A stretch of 64,000 bases of DNA from assembly GCF_024138715.1 (NCBI RefSeq), contig NZ_CP092074.1, positions 4,774,001 to 4,838,000 of the forward strand. The letters are read 5' to 3'. Under the pieces are notes generated by a model. It made no database searches and was not told the DNA's origin. It was given only the letters and a program-made list of their open reading frames with translations. Numbering within the stretch: position 1 is the stretch's first letter; each line of letters starts with the position of its first letter. A program made the translations under genes and the position numbers. The stretch comes from Emticicia sp. 21SJ11W-3 (GTDB lineage Bacteria; Bacteroidota; Bacteroidia; Cytophagales; Spirosomataceae). This document shows, piece after piece, positions 33,250 to 42,508 of the stretch.

Positions 33250-34413
33250 TTACTTTAAAATTTCGCGTGCAATTACCAGCTTTTGAATCTCTGATGTGCC
33301 TTCATAAATCTGGGTAATTTTAGCGTCACGCATTAATCGTTCTACATGATACTCCTTTACGTATCCGTACCCGCCGTGTATCTGAACGGCCTCGGTAGTG
33401 GCCCACATGGCTACTTCTGAGGCAAACAATTTGGCCATGGCTGCCGCCTGAATATAGTCTTTGTCTTCATCTTTTAACCGGGCAGCCTTATATACCAGCA
33501 ATCGTGCGGCTTCAATTTTGGTGGCCATTTCGGCAAGTTTAAACTGAATAGCCTGGTGCTCTGCTATTCTCATTCCGAACGCCTTTCTTTCTTTTGAATA
33601 TTTAACCGACAGCTCATAAGCTCCGGCAGCTATACCCAAGGCCTGGGCAGCTATACCGATTCTACCACCGTTGAGGGTTGTCATGGCAAATTTAAAACCG
33701 AAGCCGTCTTCGCCTATTCTGTTTTCTTTAGGCACCTTTACATCAGTAAACATCAGCGAATGGGTATCAGACGAACGTATCCCCATTTTATCTTCTTTTT
33801 TGCCAACTGCAAAGCCATCCCAGCCCTTTTCAACAATCAGGCAGTTAATACCTTTGTGTTTCAATTCTACGTTGGTCTGGGCAATGACAAGCGATATAGA
33901 CGATGAGTTACCGTTGGTTATCCAGTTTTTTGTGCCATTCAGCAGGTAGTGGTCGCCTTTGTCAATAGCGGTCGTTTTTTGCGAAGTGGCATCAGAGCCG
34001 GCCTCCGGTTCTGATAAACAAAACGAACCTATTACTTCGCCAGTGGCCAGTTTGGTAAGATATTTCTGTTTTTGTTCTTCTGACCCGTATTTCTCAAGCC
34101 CCCAGCATACCAGTGAGTTGTTCACAGACATGATTACCGAAGCTGAAGCATCTACCTTTGATATTTCTTCCATGGCCAGCACATAAGAAATAGTATCCAT
34201 ACCGCCACCGCCGTATTCAGGCGATACCATCATACCCAAAAAGCCCAGCTCGCCCATCTTCTTTACTTGCTCGGCCGGGAATTTTGAATGTGTATCACGT
34301 TCAATGGCTGTTGGGAGTAATTCAGTCTGGGCAAATTCACGAGCGGCCTGCTGCACAGCCAGGTGCTCTTCTGTTAGATTAAAATTAATACCTTCTATAG
34401 TTGTAGCTGCCAT
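33250..34413 (-). CDS. Acyl-CoA dehydrogenase
   Basis: A 387-aa FAD enzyme that introduces the alpha-beta double bond in acyl-CoA, with the usual helical/beta/helical layout. FAD-binding segments are FCLSEPEAGSDA and WITNG. The C-terminal IYEGTSEIQKLVIAREIL carries the catalytic Glu of the short-chain/butyryl type. Length and motifs are typical. Single-gene transcript by its surroundings. Confidence 0.93.
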   Translation of the reverse strand: MAATTIEGINFNLTEEHLAVQQAAREFAQTELLPTAIERDTHSKFPAEQVKKMGELGFLGMMVSPEYGGGGMDTISYVLAMEEISKVDASASVIMSVNNSLVCWGLEKYGSEEQKQKYLTKLATGEVIGSFCLSEPEAGSDATSQKTTAIDKGDHYLLNGTKNWITNGNSSSISLVIAQTNVELKHKGINCLIVEKGWDGFAVGKKEDKMGIRSSDTHSLMFTDVKVPKENRIGEDGFGFKFAMTTLNGGRIGIAAQALGIAAGAYELSVKYSKERKAFGMRIAEHQAIQFKLAEMATKIEAARLLVYKAARLKDEDKDYIQAAAMAKLFASEVAMWATTEAVQIHGGYGYVKEYHVERLMRDAKITQIYEGTSEIQKLVIAREILK

Positions 34414-34510
34414 AAGATTTTAGTATTGACTTTATAGTTGATGATTGGATTTAACAAAATTACAAGGAAATAAAATAGTATGCAAGCATACCATAGTACT
34501 TGCAAAGTAA

Positions 34511-34538
34511 AAAGTCAGCTGGTTTGCCGGCTGACTTT
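34511..34538 (-). terminator. Terminator after the carbamoyltransferase gene
   Basis: 12-bp stem (34511-34522 with 34527-34538, one G-T pair), TTTG loop, U-run on the minus strand. Confidence 0.8.
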
Positions 34539-34547
34539 CATGATGGC

Positions 34548-35492
34548 TTATAAACCTTTGAGGATTGTCTTTAAAACCGCCTGAGCCGACCACTCACGGT
34601 TGGCAGCCTGCTGAATAACGACAGACTGATGGTCCAGCACCTCATCGGTTACTTTCAGATTGCGGCGCACGGGCAGGCAGTGCATAAAAAGGCCATTATT
34701 TGTGAGATCCATTTTTTCTTTAGTAATCATCCACGAGGGGTCCTGGGTAAGCACTTTACCGTATTCGTTATAAGACGACCAGTTCTTACCATACACAAAA
34801 TCGGCGCCTTTCAGAGCTTCATTCTGGTCATAAATCACTTTGGCATTACCTGCAAATTCAGGAGCAAGTTCATACCCATGCGGATGCGTAATCACAAACT
34901 CATAGTCTGTCTGGTTTACCCATTCGCAAAAAGAATTGGCCACAGCCTGCGGCAATGGTTTAAAATGCGGCAACCAGGTAAGAACTACCTTCGGCTTTTC
35001 TACTTTTTTATGCTCTTCAATGGTAATCAAATCGGCCAGCGACTGGCATGGGTGGCGCGTAGCCGACTCCAGATTCACAATCGGAACCCCTGCATATTTT
35101 CTGAATTTCTCCATCACCAGCTCGCGGTAATCTGCCTCTCGGTTTTGCAGGCCTGCAAAAGCTCTTACGGCAATAATATCGCAATAACTGCCTATAACAG
35201 CAGCAGCTTCTTTTACGTGTTCGGCTTTATCGCCATTCATTACTACACCGTCTTCCATTTCAAGCTGCCAGCTATCCTGCCCTACGTTCATCATCAGCAC
35301 TTTCATGCCCAGGTTTTCTGCGGCTTTTTGGGTACTCAGGCGGGTTCTTAAACTCTGATTAAAAAAGATTAAACCAATGGTTTTGTTTTTTCCCAGTTCC
35401 TGTTCTGCAAAAGGCGCTTTTTTCTGACGAATCCCTTCATTCACTAAATCCCGGATATTCTCTACATCTTTCAGCGAAATAAAATTTCTCAT
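34548..35492 (-). CDS. argF': N-acetyl/N-succinylornithine carbamoyltransferase (ArgF')
   Basis: A carbamoyltransferase of the Bacteroidota arginine route, acting on an acylated ornithine rather than ornithine. The carbamoyl-phosphate site is SLRTRLST, a second element is HPCQSLAD, and the late motif is HCLPVRR. The region DSWQLEMEDG after the first domain is typical of the acylornithine enzymes rather than ordinary ArgF. Whether the acyl group is acetyl or succinyl depends on a few residues I cannot settle by eye; related Bacteroides enzymes use succinylornithine. The ATG at 35492 is preferred to an upstream TTG. No other arg gene is adjacent. Confidence 0.88.
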   Translation of the reverse strand: MRNFISLKDVENIRDLVNEGIRQKKAPFAEQELGKNKTIGLIFFNQSLRTRLSTQKAAENLGMKVLMMNVGQDSWQLEMEDGVVMNGDKAEHVKEAAAVIGSYCDIIAVRAFAGLQNREADYRELVMEKFRKYAGVPIVNLESATRHPCQSLADLITIEEHKKVEKPKVVLTWLPHFKPLPQAVANSFCEWVNQTDYEFVITHPHGYELAPEFAGNAKVIYDQNEALKGADFVYGKNWSSYNEYGKVLTQDPSWMITKEKMDLTNNGLFMHCLPVRRNLKVTDEVLDHQSVVIQQAANREWSAQAVLKTILKGL

Positions 35493-35633
35493 TTTCAACT
35501 TGGCAAAAATCGAATAGTATAATTAATAGATAACGATTGTATAGTGGTTTGAATCCGGCAAACCCCGGGTCATCAGGTCTGGGGCAGGCAAATTCGCCAC
35601 AAATATGGCTATTTGAAAAACAATAACAACAGG

Positions 35634-36965
35634 CTATTGGTTTAATTTTTTTGTCAGCAAAAACAAAGGATAACTGATAATGAGAAAGATCAGTGCATAA
35701 CCGCTACTGCTGATGTCCTGATACACTGCGCCAATCAGAAACAAAATTGATATTACAATCAGTAACCAGGGTATAAAAGGATACCCCGGCACCTTGTAGG
35801 GTCTTGGTAAATCAGGCTCTTTTTTGCGTAGCATCATAATGCTGGCAAACCCCGCAATGTAGCACATCACAAAAAAGAAAACCGCAATATCTGATAGCTT
35901 CTCGCAGGTATCTTTCCCGCTTAGAATGAGCAATATTGAACAGAGTCCGGTAAGTGGCATGGCAATGGCGGGCGTGCCTCCACTGTTTACTTTTTGAGCA
36001 GCCTTGAAGAAAAGTCCGTCGCGACTCATGGAATAAATCACCCGTGGCGAGAACATAATCTGCGCATTAAGAATACCAAAAATTGAAATAGTAAGAAAGA
36101 ATGTTACAATACTGGCAGACTTGTTGCCGAAAATCAGCTTTATGGCATCTGAAGCCGCCAATTTAGAGCCGGCCAGGGTTTCTATTGGCATAATGTAAAG
36201 TATAGCCAGATTTACCAGCAGGTAAATGGCTATGATTACCAGCACACCGCTGATCATAGACTTGGGCAAATTACGGGCAGGGTCTGTACTTTCTTCTGAA
36301 AAATACGCGGCAGTATGCCAGCCATCAAAAGTATAAAACACTGATTGGAGCGAAACTATGAGGCCTGTTAACAGACCCGGGCCTGCCACTTTCTGAGTGG
36401 TTTCTACCAGTTGCTGACTTTTTATTTCACCGCCATATACAAAACAAACTATTACAAAAGCAAAAAGGCCTATGGCTTTCAGAAAAGAGATAATTTCCTG
36501 AGACCTGCCGGCCGACTTGGTACCCAGCCAGTGGAAACTCATCAGCAACAACAGAATACCAATAGCCACATAGCGGACGATGGGTTCAACATCAGGCAGC
36601 ATTAAAGCTATAAATTCGCTCATGGTATAGGCGCCAAAACCCAGGGCAGCCACTGTACCCAACCAGCTGGTGATACCGGTTACAAAACCCACGTAATCGC
36701 CAAAGGCACGGCGGGCGTATACATACCAGGCACCTGCTTTGGGTACCGACACGCCCAGTTCAATAGCGCACAACACACCTAAAAAAGCATAGATGCTCAC
36801 CAGTATCCAAACAAGCATAATTAATGATGGGTCGCCCAGATTAGCCGCTATAGGGCCTGGTTTACGCAAAATGCCTGTTCCTATCGTTCCGCCAATGGTA
36901 ACGGCAATACCAAAACCTACGCCTAGAAGTTTGAGAAGTTCACCCTTGTTTTTTTCAGAAGCCAT
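35634..36965 (-). CDS. APC-superfamily amino acid permease (443 aa)
   Basis: Inner-membrane protein with about 12 helices. It has the APC entry motif GFGIAVTIGGTIGTGILRKPGP, SYAFLG-like helix 2 sequence and a final PYKVPGYPFIPW loop before the last helices. Likely substrate is an amino acid; which one is not evident. It is one of three APC permeases in this part of the window. Confidence 0.9.
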   Translation of the reverse strand: MASEKNKGELLKLLGVGFGIAVTIGGTIGTGILRKPGPIAANLGDPSLIMLVWILVSIYAFLGVLCAIELGVSVPKAGAWYVYARRAFGDYVGFVTGITSWLGTVAALGFGAYTMSEFIALMLPDVEPIVRYVAIGILLLLMSFHWLGTKSAGRSQEIISFLKAIGLFAFVIVCFVYGGEIKSQQLVETTQKVAGPGLLTGLIVSLQSVFYTFDGWHTAAYFSEESTDPARNLPKSMISGVLVIIAIYLLVNLAILYIMPIETLAGSKLAASDAIKLIFGNKSASIVTFFLTISIFGILNAQIMFSPRVIYSMSRDGLFFKAAQKVNSGGTPAIAMPLTGLCSILLILSGKDTCEKLSDIAVFFFVMCYIAGFASIMMLRKKEPDLPRPYKVPGYPFIPWLLIVISILFLIGAVYQDISSSGYALIFLIISYPLFLLTKKLNQ

Positions 36966-37155
36966 GCTTTTGCGTCATTAATTAGAACGAATATAGCAAA
37001 TAATGAAACAAATAGAAGAAAAGCAAGAATGGAAAGCCCAGAAGAATAAGAAAAACTGATTAACAGAAACAGATAAACGTCTAATTATAAAACGCTTACA
37101 TACGCAAACATTTACAGAATGCCTGTTACAAAAATTTATCTATTTTGATATTAAA

Positions 37156-37198
37156 CCCCACCCTGGCCTATATCAACAATGGGGAAGCCAGGGTGGGG
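37156..37198 (-). terminator. GC-rich hairpin after the TonB receptor gene
   Basis: Perfect 12-bp stem CCCCACCCTGGC (37156-37167) with 37187-37198 and a 19-base loop, 6 bp beyond the stop. A short TTTAAT follows on the minus strand. Confidence 0.75.
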
Positions 37199-37204
37199 CA
37201 ATAA

Positions 37205-39400
37205 CTACAACCTTACTCTTACCGCCAGCAGAAAATTGGTTCCTGCCTGCGGATAATAGAAGTTTTCTGTAACTACCTGTTGTTCATAAATATAGCTGTA
37301 GGTATAGCCATTTGATTCGTACAGATGATTGAGAATGTTATTAACCAAAAGGCTAAAGGTCATTTCTTTCACAATTTTCGGATGCACCGTAAAATTGGCA
37401 CGCAAATCATTCACAAAAAAGGCGTTCAGTTTACGTTTTTGGTCTGCTGTATTATCCATGTACTGCTTACCTACATACTTAGGCAGCCAGGTGAATTCAA
37501 GATTTTTTACCGGGGCAAAAGACAACTGCCCACCGGCTATCACATTAGGCGAAAACGAAATATCTGTTTTTGTGTACTGATTAACTTTATCGGCGCCACC
37601 ATCGTAATTCACCACGGTTTCGGTAAAATTTTTAATTTTATTCTGGCTGAATGTAGCATTGGCATTTAGTCTCCATTTGGGGGCAAAATTCCAGTTGGCT
37701 ACCAGCTCAATACCTGCTCTGTAGCTTTTCGGAACATTCACCCGTATGGCCTCACCGACTCCGTTTACCTGTCCGGTCAGCACCAGTTGGTTGCGGTAGT
37801 TCATGTAATAGAAGTTCGCGTCGAAGCTCAGTTTCTGGTTTGCCCAGCGATACCCGGCCTCTAAATCTTCCAGATGCTCGGGTTTCGGTGCTTTTATGTT
37901 ATCCACAAAGTCGGTGCGGTTAGGCTCTTTATTACCTACGGCATAAGAAGCATATATAGATGCCCCGGCGCTTAACTGATAATTCATCCCGACTTTTGGG
38001 TTAAAGAAAGAAAAAGAAGTATTTCGGGTAATATCCTGCAGTTTGTCGGCAATTCCTTTCATATCATACCCAACGGTGCGGTACTGCACGTCGCCAAACA
38101 GATTGAACCTGTCTGATAACTGATAATATACCTTACCGAAAATGTTAAAATCGGTTTTAAGAGACCTGCTGGTGTACCATCGGTAATCGTTAGCAGGTGT
38201 TTCGGCCAGCTTTGTCCAGATTACTTCGCCGAAATGATGCCCATCATATTTGTTCCAAGCCCCACCTATATTGGCTGAAAGCTTCTTATTACTCTGGTAA
38301 TCGAAAGAGTAAGTTATTCCATAAAAATGATTGTCGAGCCATTTACGGCGCACCAGGTTGGTAGAGGTAATGGTATCTCCGCCTATTATCACATTGGGTA
38401 GTTTATAGCTGGCAAGTGCGTCATCTGACCTGAACTGCTCATAGTAACCTTTACCACGCGTATAATGCAAAGTCGGATTGAACGTCCAGCGCTCGCTTAA
38501 TTTAAAAGACGAAATCAATTGATAATTATCCTGCTGATAATTATCAACCTGGTTAGGATACGTGTAAGGGTTGTATGTACGATTGGTTTTCAGAAGTTTC
38601 TCGGGCACCCCCTCCCAGGCCTGATAAGTAACTTCTTTCCCTGAGAAGATATTCAATCTGATAAAATTACTTTTGTTGTAGTAGCCCGTTGAAAAATAGA
38701 AAGATTTCAGGTCTGAACTGGCTCTGTCGATGTATCCGTCTGAAGATAATTTCGATAACCGGGCATCAACCACAAAATGGTTGTTTAGCAGCCCTGTACT
38801 TGCCAGCACATTGGCTTTCATGGTGTTGAAAGAGCCATAAGACAGGTTAGTCTCGCCAAAGGCCTCACGCTCATATCCTAAAGTGCTGATGTTCAGGCTG
38901 GCTCCGAAAGCCCCTGCGCCATTGGTAGAAGTACCTACCCCTCGCTGCACCTGAATACTTTGAACACTGGACGCGAAGTCTGGCATATTTACCCAGAAAG
39001 TACCCTGAGACTCTGAATCATTGTAAGGAACACCGTTAAGGGTTACGTTAATACGGGTGGGGTCTGACCCACGGATCCGGATACCGGTGTAGCCTACCCC
39101 CGCTCCGGCATCAGAACTGACCACTACTGACGGCAACTGATTGAGAAGAAAAGGTAAATCCTGCCCCAGATTCTGCTTTCTGATATCCCGCTGATATACG
39201 TTTGTGAACGCCATACCGGTTTTTTCGTTGGCACGTGTAGACCTCACCACTACTTCGTTCAGCTCTTTGATTTTGGTAGAGTCCTGAGCATTGGCTGAAA
39301 AAACTACCATGTTCATCAGCAAGACAACCGAAACGGTTCCCTGAAAAGATTTAGATAGGTTTAAAAGAAAACTGGTAACACTTTTTGTTAATTTTTTCAT
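37205..39400 (-). CDS. TonB-dependent outer-membrane receptor, probably thiamin-related
   Basis: A 731-aa protein: signal peptide ending SANAQ, TonB-box-like region and plug (ELNEVVVRSTRANEKTG, RGSDPTRINVTLNGVPYNDSESQG), then a 22-strand-type barrel ending in an aromatic-rich strand. There is no N-terminal carboxypeptidase-like domain. A TPP riboswitch lies about 130 bp upstream on the same strand. By known regulon logic in Bacteroidota, this makes it a transporter for thiamin or a thiamin precursor; substrate is inference from the riboswitch. Confidence 0.9.
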   Translation of the reverse strand: MKKLTKSVTSFLLNLSKSFQGTVSVVLLMNMVVFSANAQDSTKIKELNEVVVRSTRANEKTGMAFTNVYQRDIRKQNLGQDLPFLLNQLPSVVVSSDAGAGVGYTGIRIRGSDPTRINVTLNGVPYNDSESQGTFWVNMPDFASSVQSIQVQRGVGTSTNGAGAFGASLNISTLGYEREAFGETNLSYGSFNTMKANVLASTGLLNNHFVVDARLSKLSSDGYIDRASSDLKSFYFSTGYYNKSNFIRLNIFSGKEVTYQAWEGVPEKLLKTNRTYNPYTYPNQVDNYQQDNYQLISSFKLSERWTFNPTLHYTRGKGYYEQFRSDDALASYKLPNVIIGGDTITSTNLVRRKWLDNHFYGITYSFDYQSNKKLSANIGGAWNKYDGHHFGEVIWTKLAETPANDYRWYTSRSLKTDFNIFGKVYYQLSDRFNLFGDVQYRTVGYDMKGIADKLQDITRNTSFSFFNPKVGMNYQLSAGASIYASYAVGNKEPNRTDFVDNIKAPKPEHLEDLEAGYRWANQKLSFDANFYYMNYRNQLVLTGQVNGVGEAIRVNVPKSYRAGIELVANWNFAPKWRLNANATFSQNKIKNFTETVVNYDGGADKVNQYTKTDISFSPNVIAGGQLSFAPVKNLEFTWLPKYVGKQYMDNTADQKRKLNAFFVNDLRANFTVHPKIVKEMTFSLLVNNILNHLYESNGYTYSYIYEQQVVTENFYYPQAGTNFLLAVRVRL

Positions 39401-39526
39401 TGTATCACGAAAATTTTAACAAGGCAAAGGAGTAAAATCTTGTGAGCCCATGAGGCTCGTTTGGTTAAACAAAATTTTAAATGGAAAACAATAGTTCTGC
39501 AGGTGCGCATCCTCCAGTACTATTCT

Positions 39527-39603
39527 CTGTCCCTTCGGCAGAATTACCTGCATCAGGTTCAATGGGTATAATCTCAGCCCGTTATATTAAGGCACCCCTT
39601 TTG
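39527..39603 (-). promoter_or_regulatory. TPP riboswitch (THI element)
   Basis: On the minus strand the sequence holds GGGGTGCC, then GGGCTGAGA, ACCC and TTGAACCTGAT, then a GCAGGTAATTCTGC stem and GAAGGGA, in the canonical order and spacing of the thi-box. It precedes the TonB receptor gene. Between it and the start codon is a small GAGCC/GGCTC hairpin (39444-39458) that may be part of the expression platform. The rest of the 39401-39758 gap is featureless. Confidence 0.95.
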
Positions 39604-39758
39604 AGATAAGTTGTGCAAAGAAAACGTTTTTTTTAGAAATCTTGTTTATATTAGTGATAGAAATTTATAGCACAAATGGAATTGTTGACGTAATCCGAAA
39701 GTAAATTACCCTGTGTGGTATAGATTTTGTGCTGTTTTTATTTTAAAGAGAAGATACT

Positions 39759-40055
39759 ATGACTCAGTTTATGGTGGAATTTGATTTGCCAGTGCCTTTC
39801 CCTGAAAGTTTCATTGCAAAAATTCCTTATCAAAGAATTGCTGTTAATCAATTGCTGGAAGATGGCAAATTGCACTCTTATGCGTTGTCTTCAGACAGAA
39901 GCAGACTATGGTGTATTGTAAACGCCCAGGATGAACTGGAAGTAATGGATATTATTTCTGAATTCCCGTTAATAGATTATATGTCTCATACCATTACCGA
40001 ATTAATGTTTAATAATTCGGTAGTAATGAAAGTACCTACTTTTTCACTGAACTAA
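39759..40055 (+). CDS. Small conserved protein, muconolactone-isomerase/YciI-like fold
   Basis: A 98-aa cytosolic protein with an FMVEFDLPVPFPESF N-terminus and SRLWCIVNAQDELEVMDIISEFPL in the middle. This is the beta-alpha-beta pattern of dimeric ferredoxin-like (muconolactone isomerase) proteins. No catalytic residues can be assigned. Divergent from the TPP-controlled receptor. Confidence 0.6.
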   Translation: MTQFMVEFDLPVPFPESFIAKIPYQRIAVNQLLEDGKLHSYALSSDRSRLWCIVNAQDELEVMDIISEFPLIDYMSHTITELMFNNSVVMKVPTFSLN

Positions 40056-40064
40056 CATCTTTTG

Positions 40065-40085
40065 GTGGCCTGCTTAACAGGCCAC
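40065..40085 (+). terminator. Short GC hairpin after the 98-aa gene
   Basis: 8-bp stem GTGGCCTG/CAGGCCAC (40065-40072 with 40078-40085), CTTAA loop, then a weak U-rich stretch. Confidence 0.55.
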
Positions 40086-40107
40086 TTATATTCTTGTCTA
40101 AAACCTC

Positions 40108-40530
40108 ATGCCCAATTTCCTTATCACTAATAATTTAGCTCTTCCAGAGAATTACTCGATTGTTGAACTGGATGGCAATAAAACACAGACACTCAGAGGC
40201 TTTTATGAAGAAATTGCCGATGCATTGGCGTTTCCGGAAGAGTTTGGTTTCACGCTTGATGAACTAGACGAAATGCTAAGCGATTTGTCGTGGCTGGAAG
40301 ACGAAAAAATTGTACTGTATATTTCTCCTTCCGACGTTTTCATTGAAAAAGAGAGGAACCCCGAGAAAACAGGAACCCTGCTAAATTTGCTGGATGCCAT
40401 TTGTGAAGACTGGCGTTGGGCAGATGACGAAGAAGACTTGCCAAAAAAAGAACTGATTTTTGCTTTTTCAGAAAGTGCCAGAATAAAAGAGCTATTGACT
40501 AAACAGGAAATTACTTTTAGAAGCGAATGA
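40108..40530 (+). CDS. Barstar-family protein
   Basis: A 140-aa acidic cytosolic protein. The FYEEIADALAFPEEFGFTLDELDEMLSDLSWL region is the barstar signature (helix, FP..FG.N/T.DAL..L.DL.WL). In other bacteria barstars bind and block barnase-type RNases. No barnase-like gene is near. It overlaps the following GNAT gene by 4 bases (ATGA), so the pair is translationally coupled. Confidence 0.85.
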   Translation: MPNFLITNNLALPENYSIVELDGNKTQTLRGFYEEIADALAFPEEFGFTLDELDEMLSDLSWLEDEKIVLYISPSDVFIEKERNPEKTGTLLNLLDAICEDWRWADDEEDLPKKELIFAFSESARIKELLTKQEITFRSE

Positions 40531-41021
40531 ATTTTTTCTTGAGAAAATGGCAGGCAGGAGACGAGCCATCTTTGGCAGAAAACGCAAATAATTATCGTAT
40601 CTGGAGGAATCTGAAAGATATATTTCCGCACCCTTATACCATTACTGATGCTTTTGAGTGGGTTAAACTTGCCCGAAATACATCAGAAAACTATGCTATA
40701 GTAGTAGAAAACAAGGCTGTTGGCGGCATAGGTATTTTGCTAAAGGACGATATTTATTGCCGAAATGCCGAAATTGGGTACTGGCTCGGAGAACCCTACT
40801 GGAACAAAGGCATCATGTCTGCAGCCATTGAAGAAGTAACTGACTTTACCTTTGCCAACTACCCCATTCACCGCATCTACGCCGGTGTTTTCGAATATAA
40901 TACCGGTTCGATGCGTGCCTTGCAAAAGGCGGGTTACGAAAAAGAGGCAGTTCTCAAGCACGCTCTGTTTAAAGAAGGGCAATTATATGATGAACATATT
41001 TTTGCCCGTTACCGACCCTGA
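40527..41021 (+). CDS. GNAT-family acetyltransferase (RimJ-like)
   Basis: A 164-aa cytosolic enzyme with the GNAT fold: AEIGYWLGEPYWNKGIMSAAIEEV carries the acetyl-CoA loop, and HRIYAGVFEYNTGSMRALQKAGYE the later strand and helix. Similar to RimJ/RimL-type N-acetyltransferases, which acetylate protein N-termini or small amines. Acceptor unknown. Coupled to the barstar gene upstream. Confidence 0.88.
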   Translation: MNFFLRKWQAGDEPSLAENANNYRIWRNLKDIFPHPYTITDAFEWVKLARNTSENYAIVVENKAVGGIGILLKDDIYCRNAEIGYWLGEPYWNKGIMSAAIEEVTDFTFANYPIHRIYAGVFEYNTGSMRALQKAGYEKEAVLKHALFKEGQLYDEHIFARYRP

Positions 41022-41023
41022 CA

Positions 41024-42499
41024 TCAAATTGCTTCAACTTTTATGTGCTTGGTTTCAAGGTATTCAAAAACAGCATTTCGCGATAACTCTACCCCATAAC
41101 CTGAGTCTTTCCAACCTGCATAAGGTGCATAATTAGTATTTACTGCGCCACTGTTAACACAAACGGTTCCGGCTTCAAGCGCGTCGCCCAGGTGCATACT
41201 CGTTTTAAAATCCTTCGTAAAGGCGTAGGCCACCAACCCATAGTTGGTATCATTAGCTTTGTTAACAGCCTCTTCCAGCGTTTCAAAGGTCTCAACCGCC
41301 ACCACACAACCAAAGGTTTCTTCCTGCATTACCTTCATGCCCGCATGGCAGTTGTCAAGTATGGTTGGCATAAAATAAAACCCCTTTTCATATTGCCCGC
41401 CTTCGGGGGCTCTGCCACCTGTAACTAATGATGCGCCTTTGCCAATGGCGTCTTCAATGTGCTGTTTTGTGGTTGTAATACCGTCAGCAGTAGCCATAGG
41501 TCCCAGGTCTGCTGCGCCGTCGGTAACTCCGTCGCCAATGGTCAGTTTCTCTGCATTTTTCTTTAGTTCAGCTACCAGACTCTGATGCTTTGATACATGC
41601 ACATACACCCTGTTAATACTACTGCACGACTGCCCCATGTTCCTGAATCCTTTGTAGGCAATAACAGCAGCCGCATTTATAATGTCGGCATCTGCACACA
41701 CAATGGCGGGACATTGGCCGCCGAGTTCAAGCGATATTTTTTTCAGATAGGGCGCTACCGTCTGCATCAGTTTTTTTCCGGTGGCAGTAGAGCCGGTCAT
41801 GGCTACTTTCTTTACCAGTGGATGTTTCACAAGTACATCACCTACTACTGACCCCTGCCCCGTTAATACACTGATTACCCTGGCCGGAATGCCCCCCTCT
41901 ACTAAAGCCATGCAAAAAGCCATAGGCGACAAAGGCGTAACTGTTGTGGGCTTAACTACAACCGAACAGCCAACAGCTAATGCCGGCCCGAGTTTCCAGG
42001 ACAACAAAGAAACCGGGTAGTTCCAGGGAGTAATTAATGCACAAACCCCAACCGGGTAGTATTTTACTATTGAAAAAACACCTGCCTTCTCTGTCTGATT
42101 TACATATCCCTCTACGCGTACAGCTTCTGAAGCGAAGTACTCGATGGTATCGCAGGAACCGATAATTTCTGCTTTGGCCTGGTTGAAAGGCTTCCCCTGC
42201 TCTAATGCCATCAGCATACCTATGCGGTCGGCCTGTGTGCGCACATAGGCAGCAGCTTTTTTTATGATGCTTTCACGTTGATAAGCCGTCAGTTTTGCCC
42301 ATTCTTTATAGCCAGCCTGCGCGGTTTCAACCGCTTTGCTGATGTCATTGGCGGTAGCCCGGGCAATGGAGGCAATAGGCTCTCTGTTGGCAGGAGAAAA
42401 GATAGTGATGGTCGATTCATCTTCGGCCGGAACAGACTGGCCGTCAATAAAAAGACCCCATGCCTGCCCTTTCAGGCTATTTGATAATTCTGTATTCAT
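41024..42499 (-). CDS. NAD(P)-dependent aldehyde dehydrogenase (succinate-semialdehyde type)
   Basis: A 491-aa enzyme that oxidises an aldehyde to the acid. The catalytic Glu lies in SLELGGQCP and the Cys in FRNMGQSCSSINR; the cofactor and oxyanion Asn is in TPWNYPV. It most resembles GabD-like enzymes. It lies 9 bp downstream of the zinc dehydrogenase gene on the same strand, so an alcohol-to-aldehyde-to-acid pathway is plausible. Confidence 0.9.
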   Translation of the reverse strand: MNTELSNSLKGQAWGLFIDGQSVPAEDESTITIFSPANREPIASIARATANDISKAVETAQAGYKEWAKLTAYQRESIIKKAAAYVRTQADRIGMLMALEQGKPFNQAKAEIIGSCDTIEYFASEAVRVEGYVNQTEKAGVFSIVKYYPVGVCALITPWNYPVSLLSWKLGPALAVGCSVVVKPTTVTPLSPMAFCMALVEGGIPARVISVLTGQGSVVGDVLVKHPLVKKVAMTGSTATGKKLMQTVAPYLKKISLELGGQCPAIVCADADIINAAAVIAYKGFRNMGQSCSSINRVYVHVSKHQSLVAELKKNAEKLTIGDGVTDGAADLGPMATADGITTTKQHIEDAIGKGASLVTGGRAPEGGQYEKGFYFMPTILDNCHAGMKVMQEETFGCVVAVETFETLEEAVNKANDTNYGLVAYAFTKDFKTSMHLGDALEAGTVCVNSGAVNTNYAPYAGWKDSGYGVELSRNAVFEYLETKHIKVEAI

Positions 42500-42508
42500 G
42501 GGTTGTTT

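Noticed and set aside
39759-40055. Link of the 98-aa protein to thiamin metabolism because of the nearby TPP riboswitch
   Set aside because: The riboswitch is on the opposite strand and faces away; nothing in the protein suggests a thiamin role.
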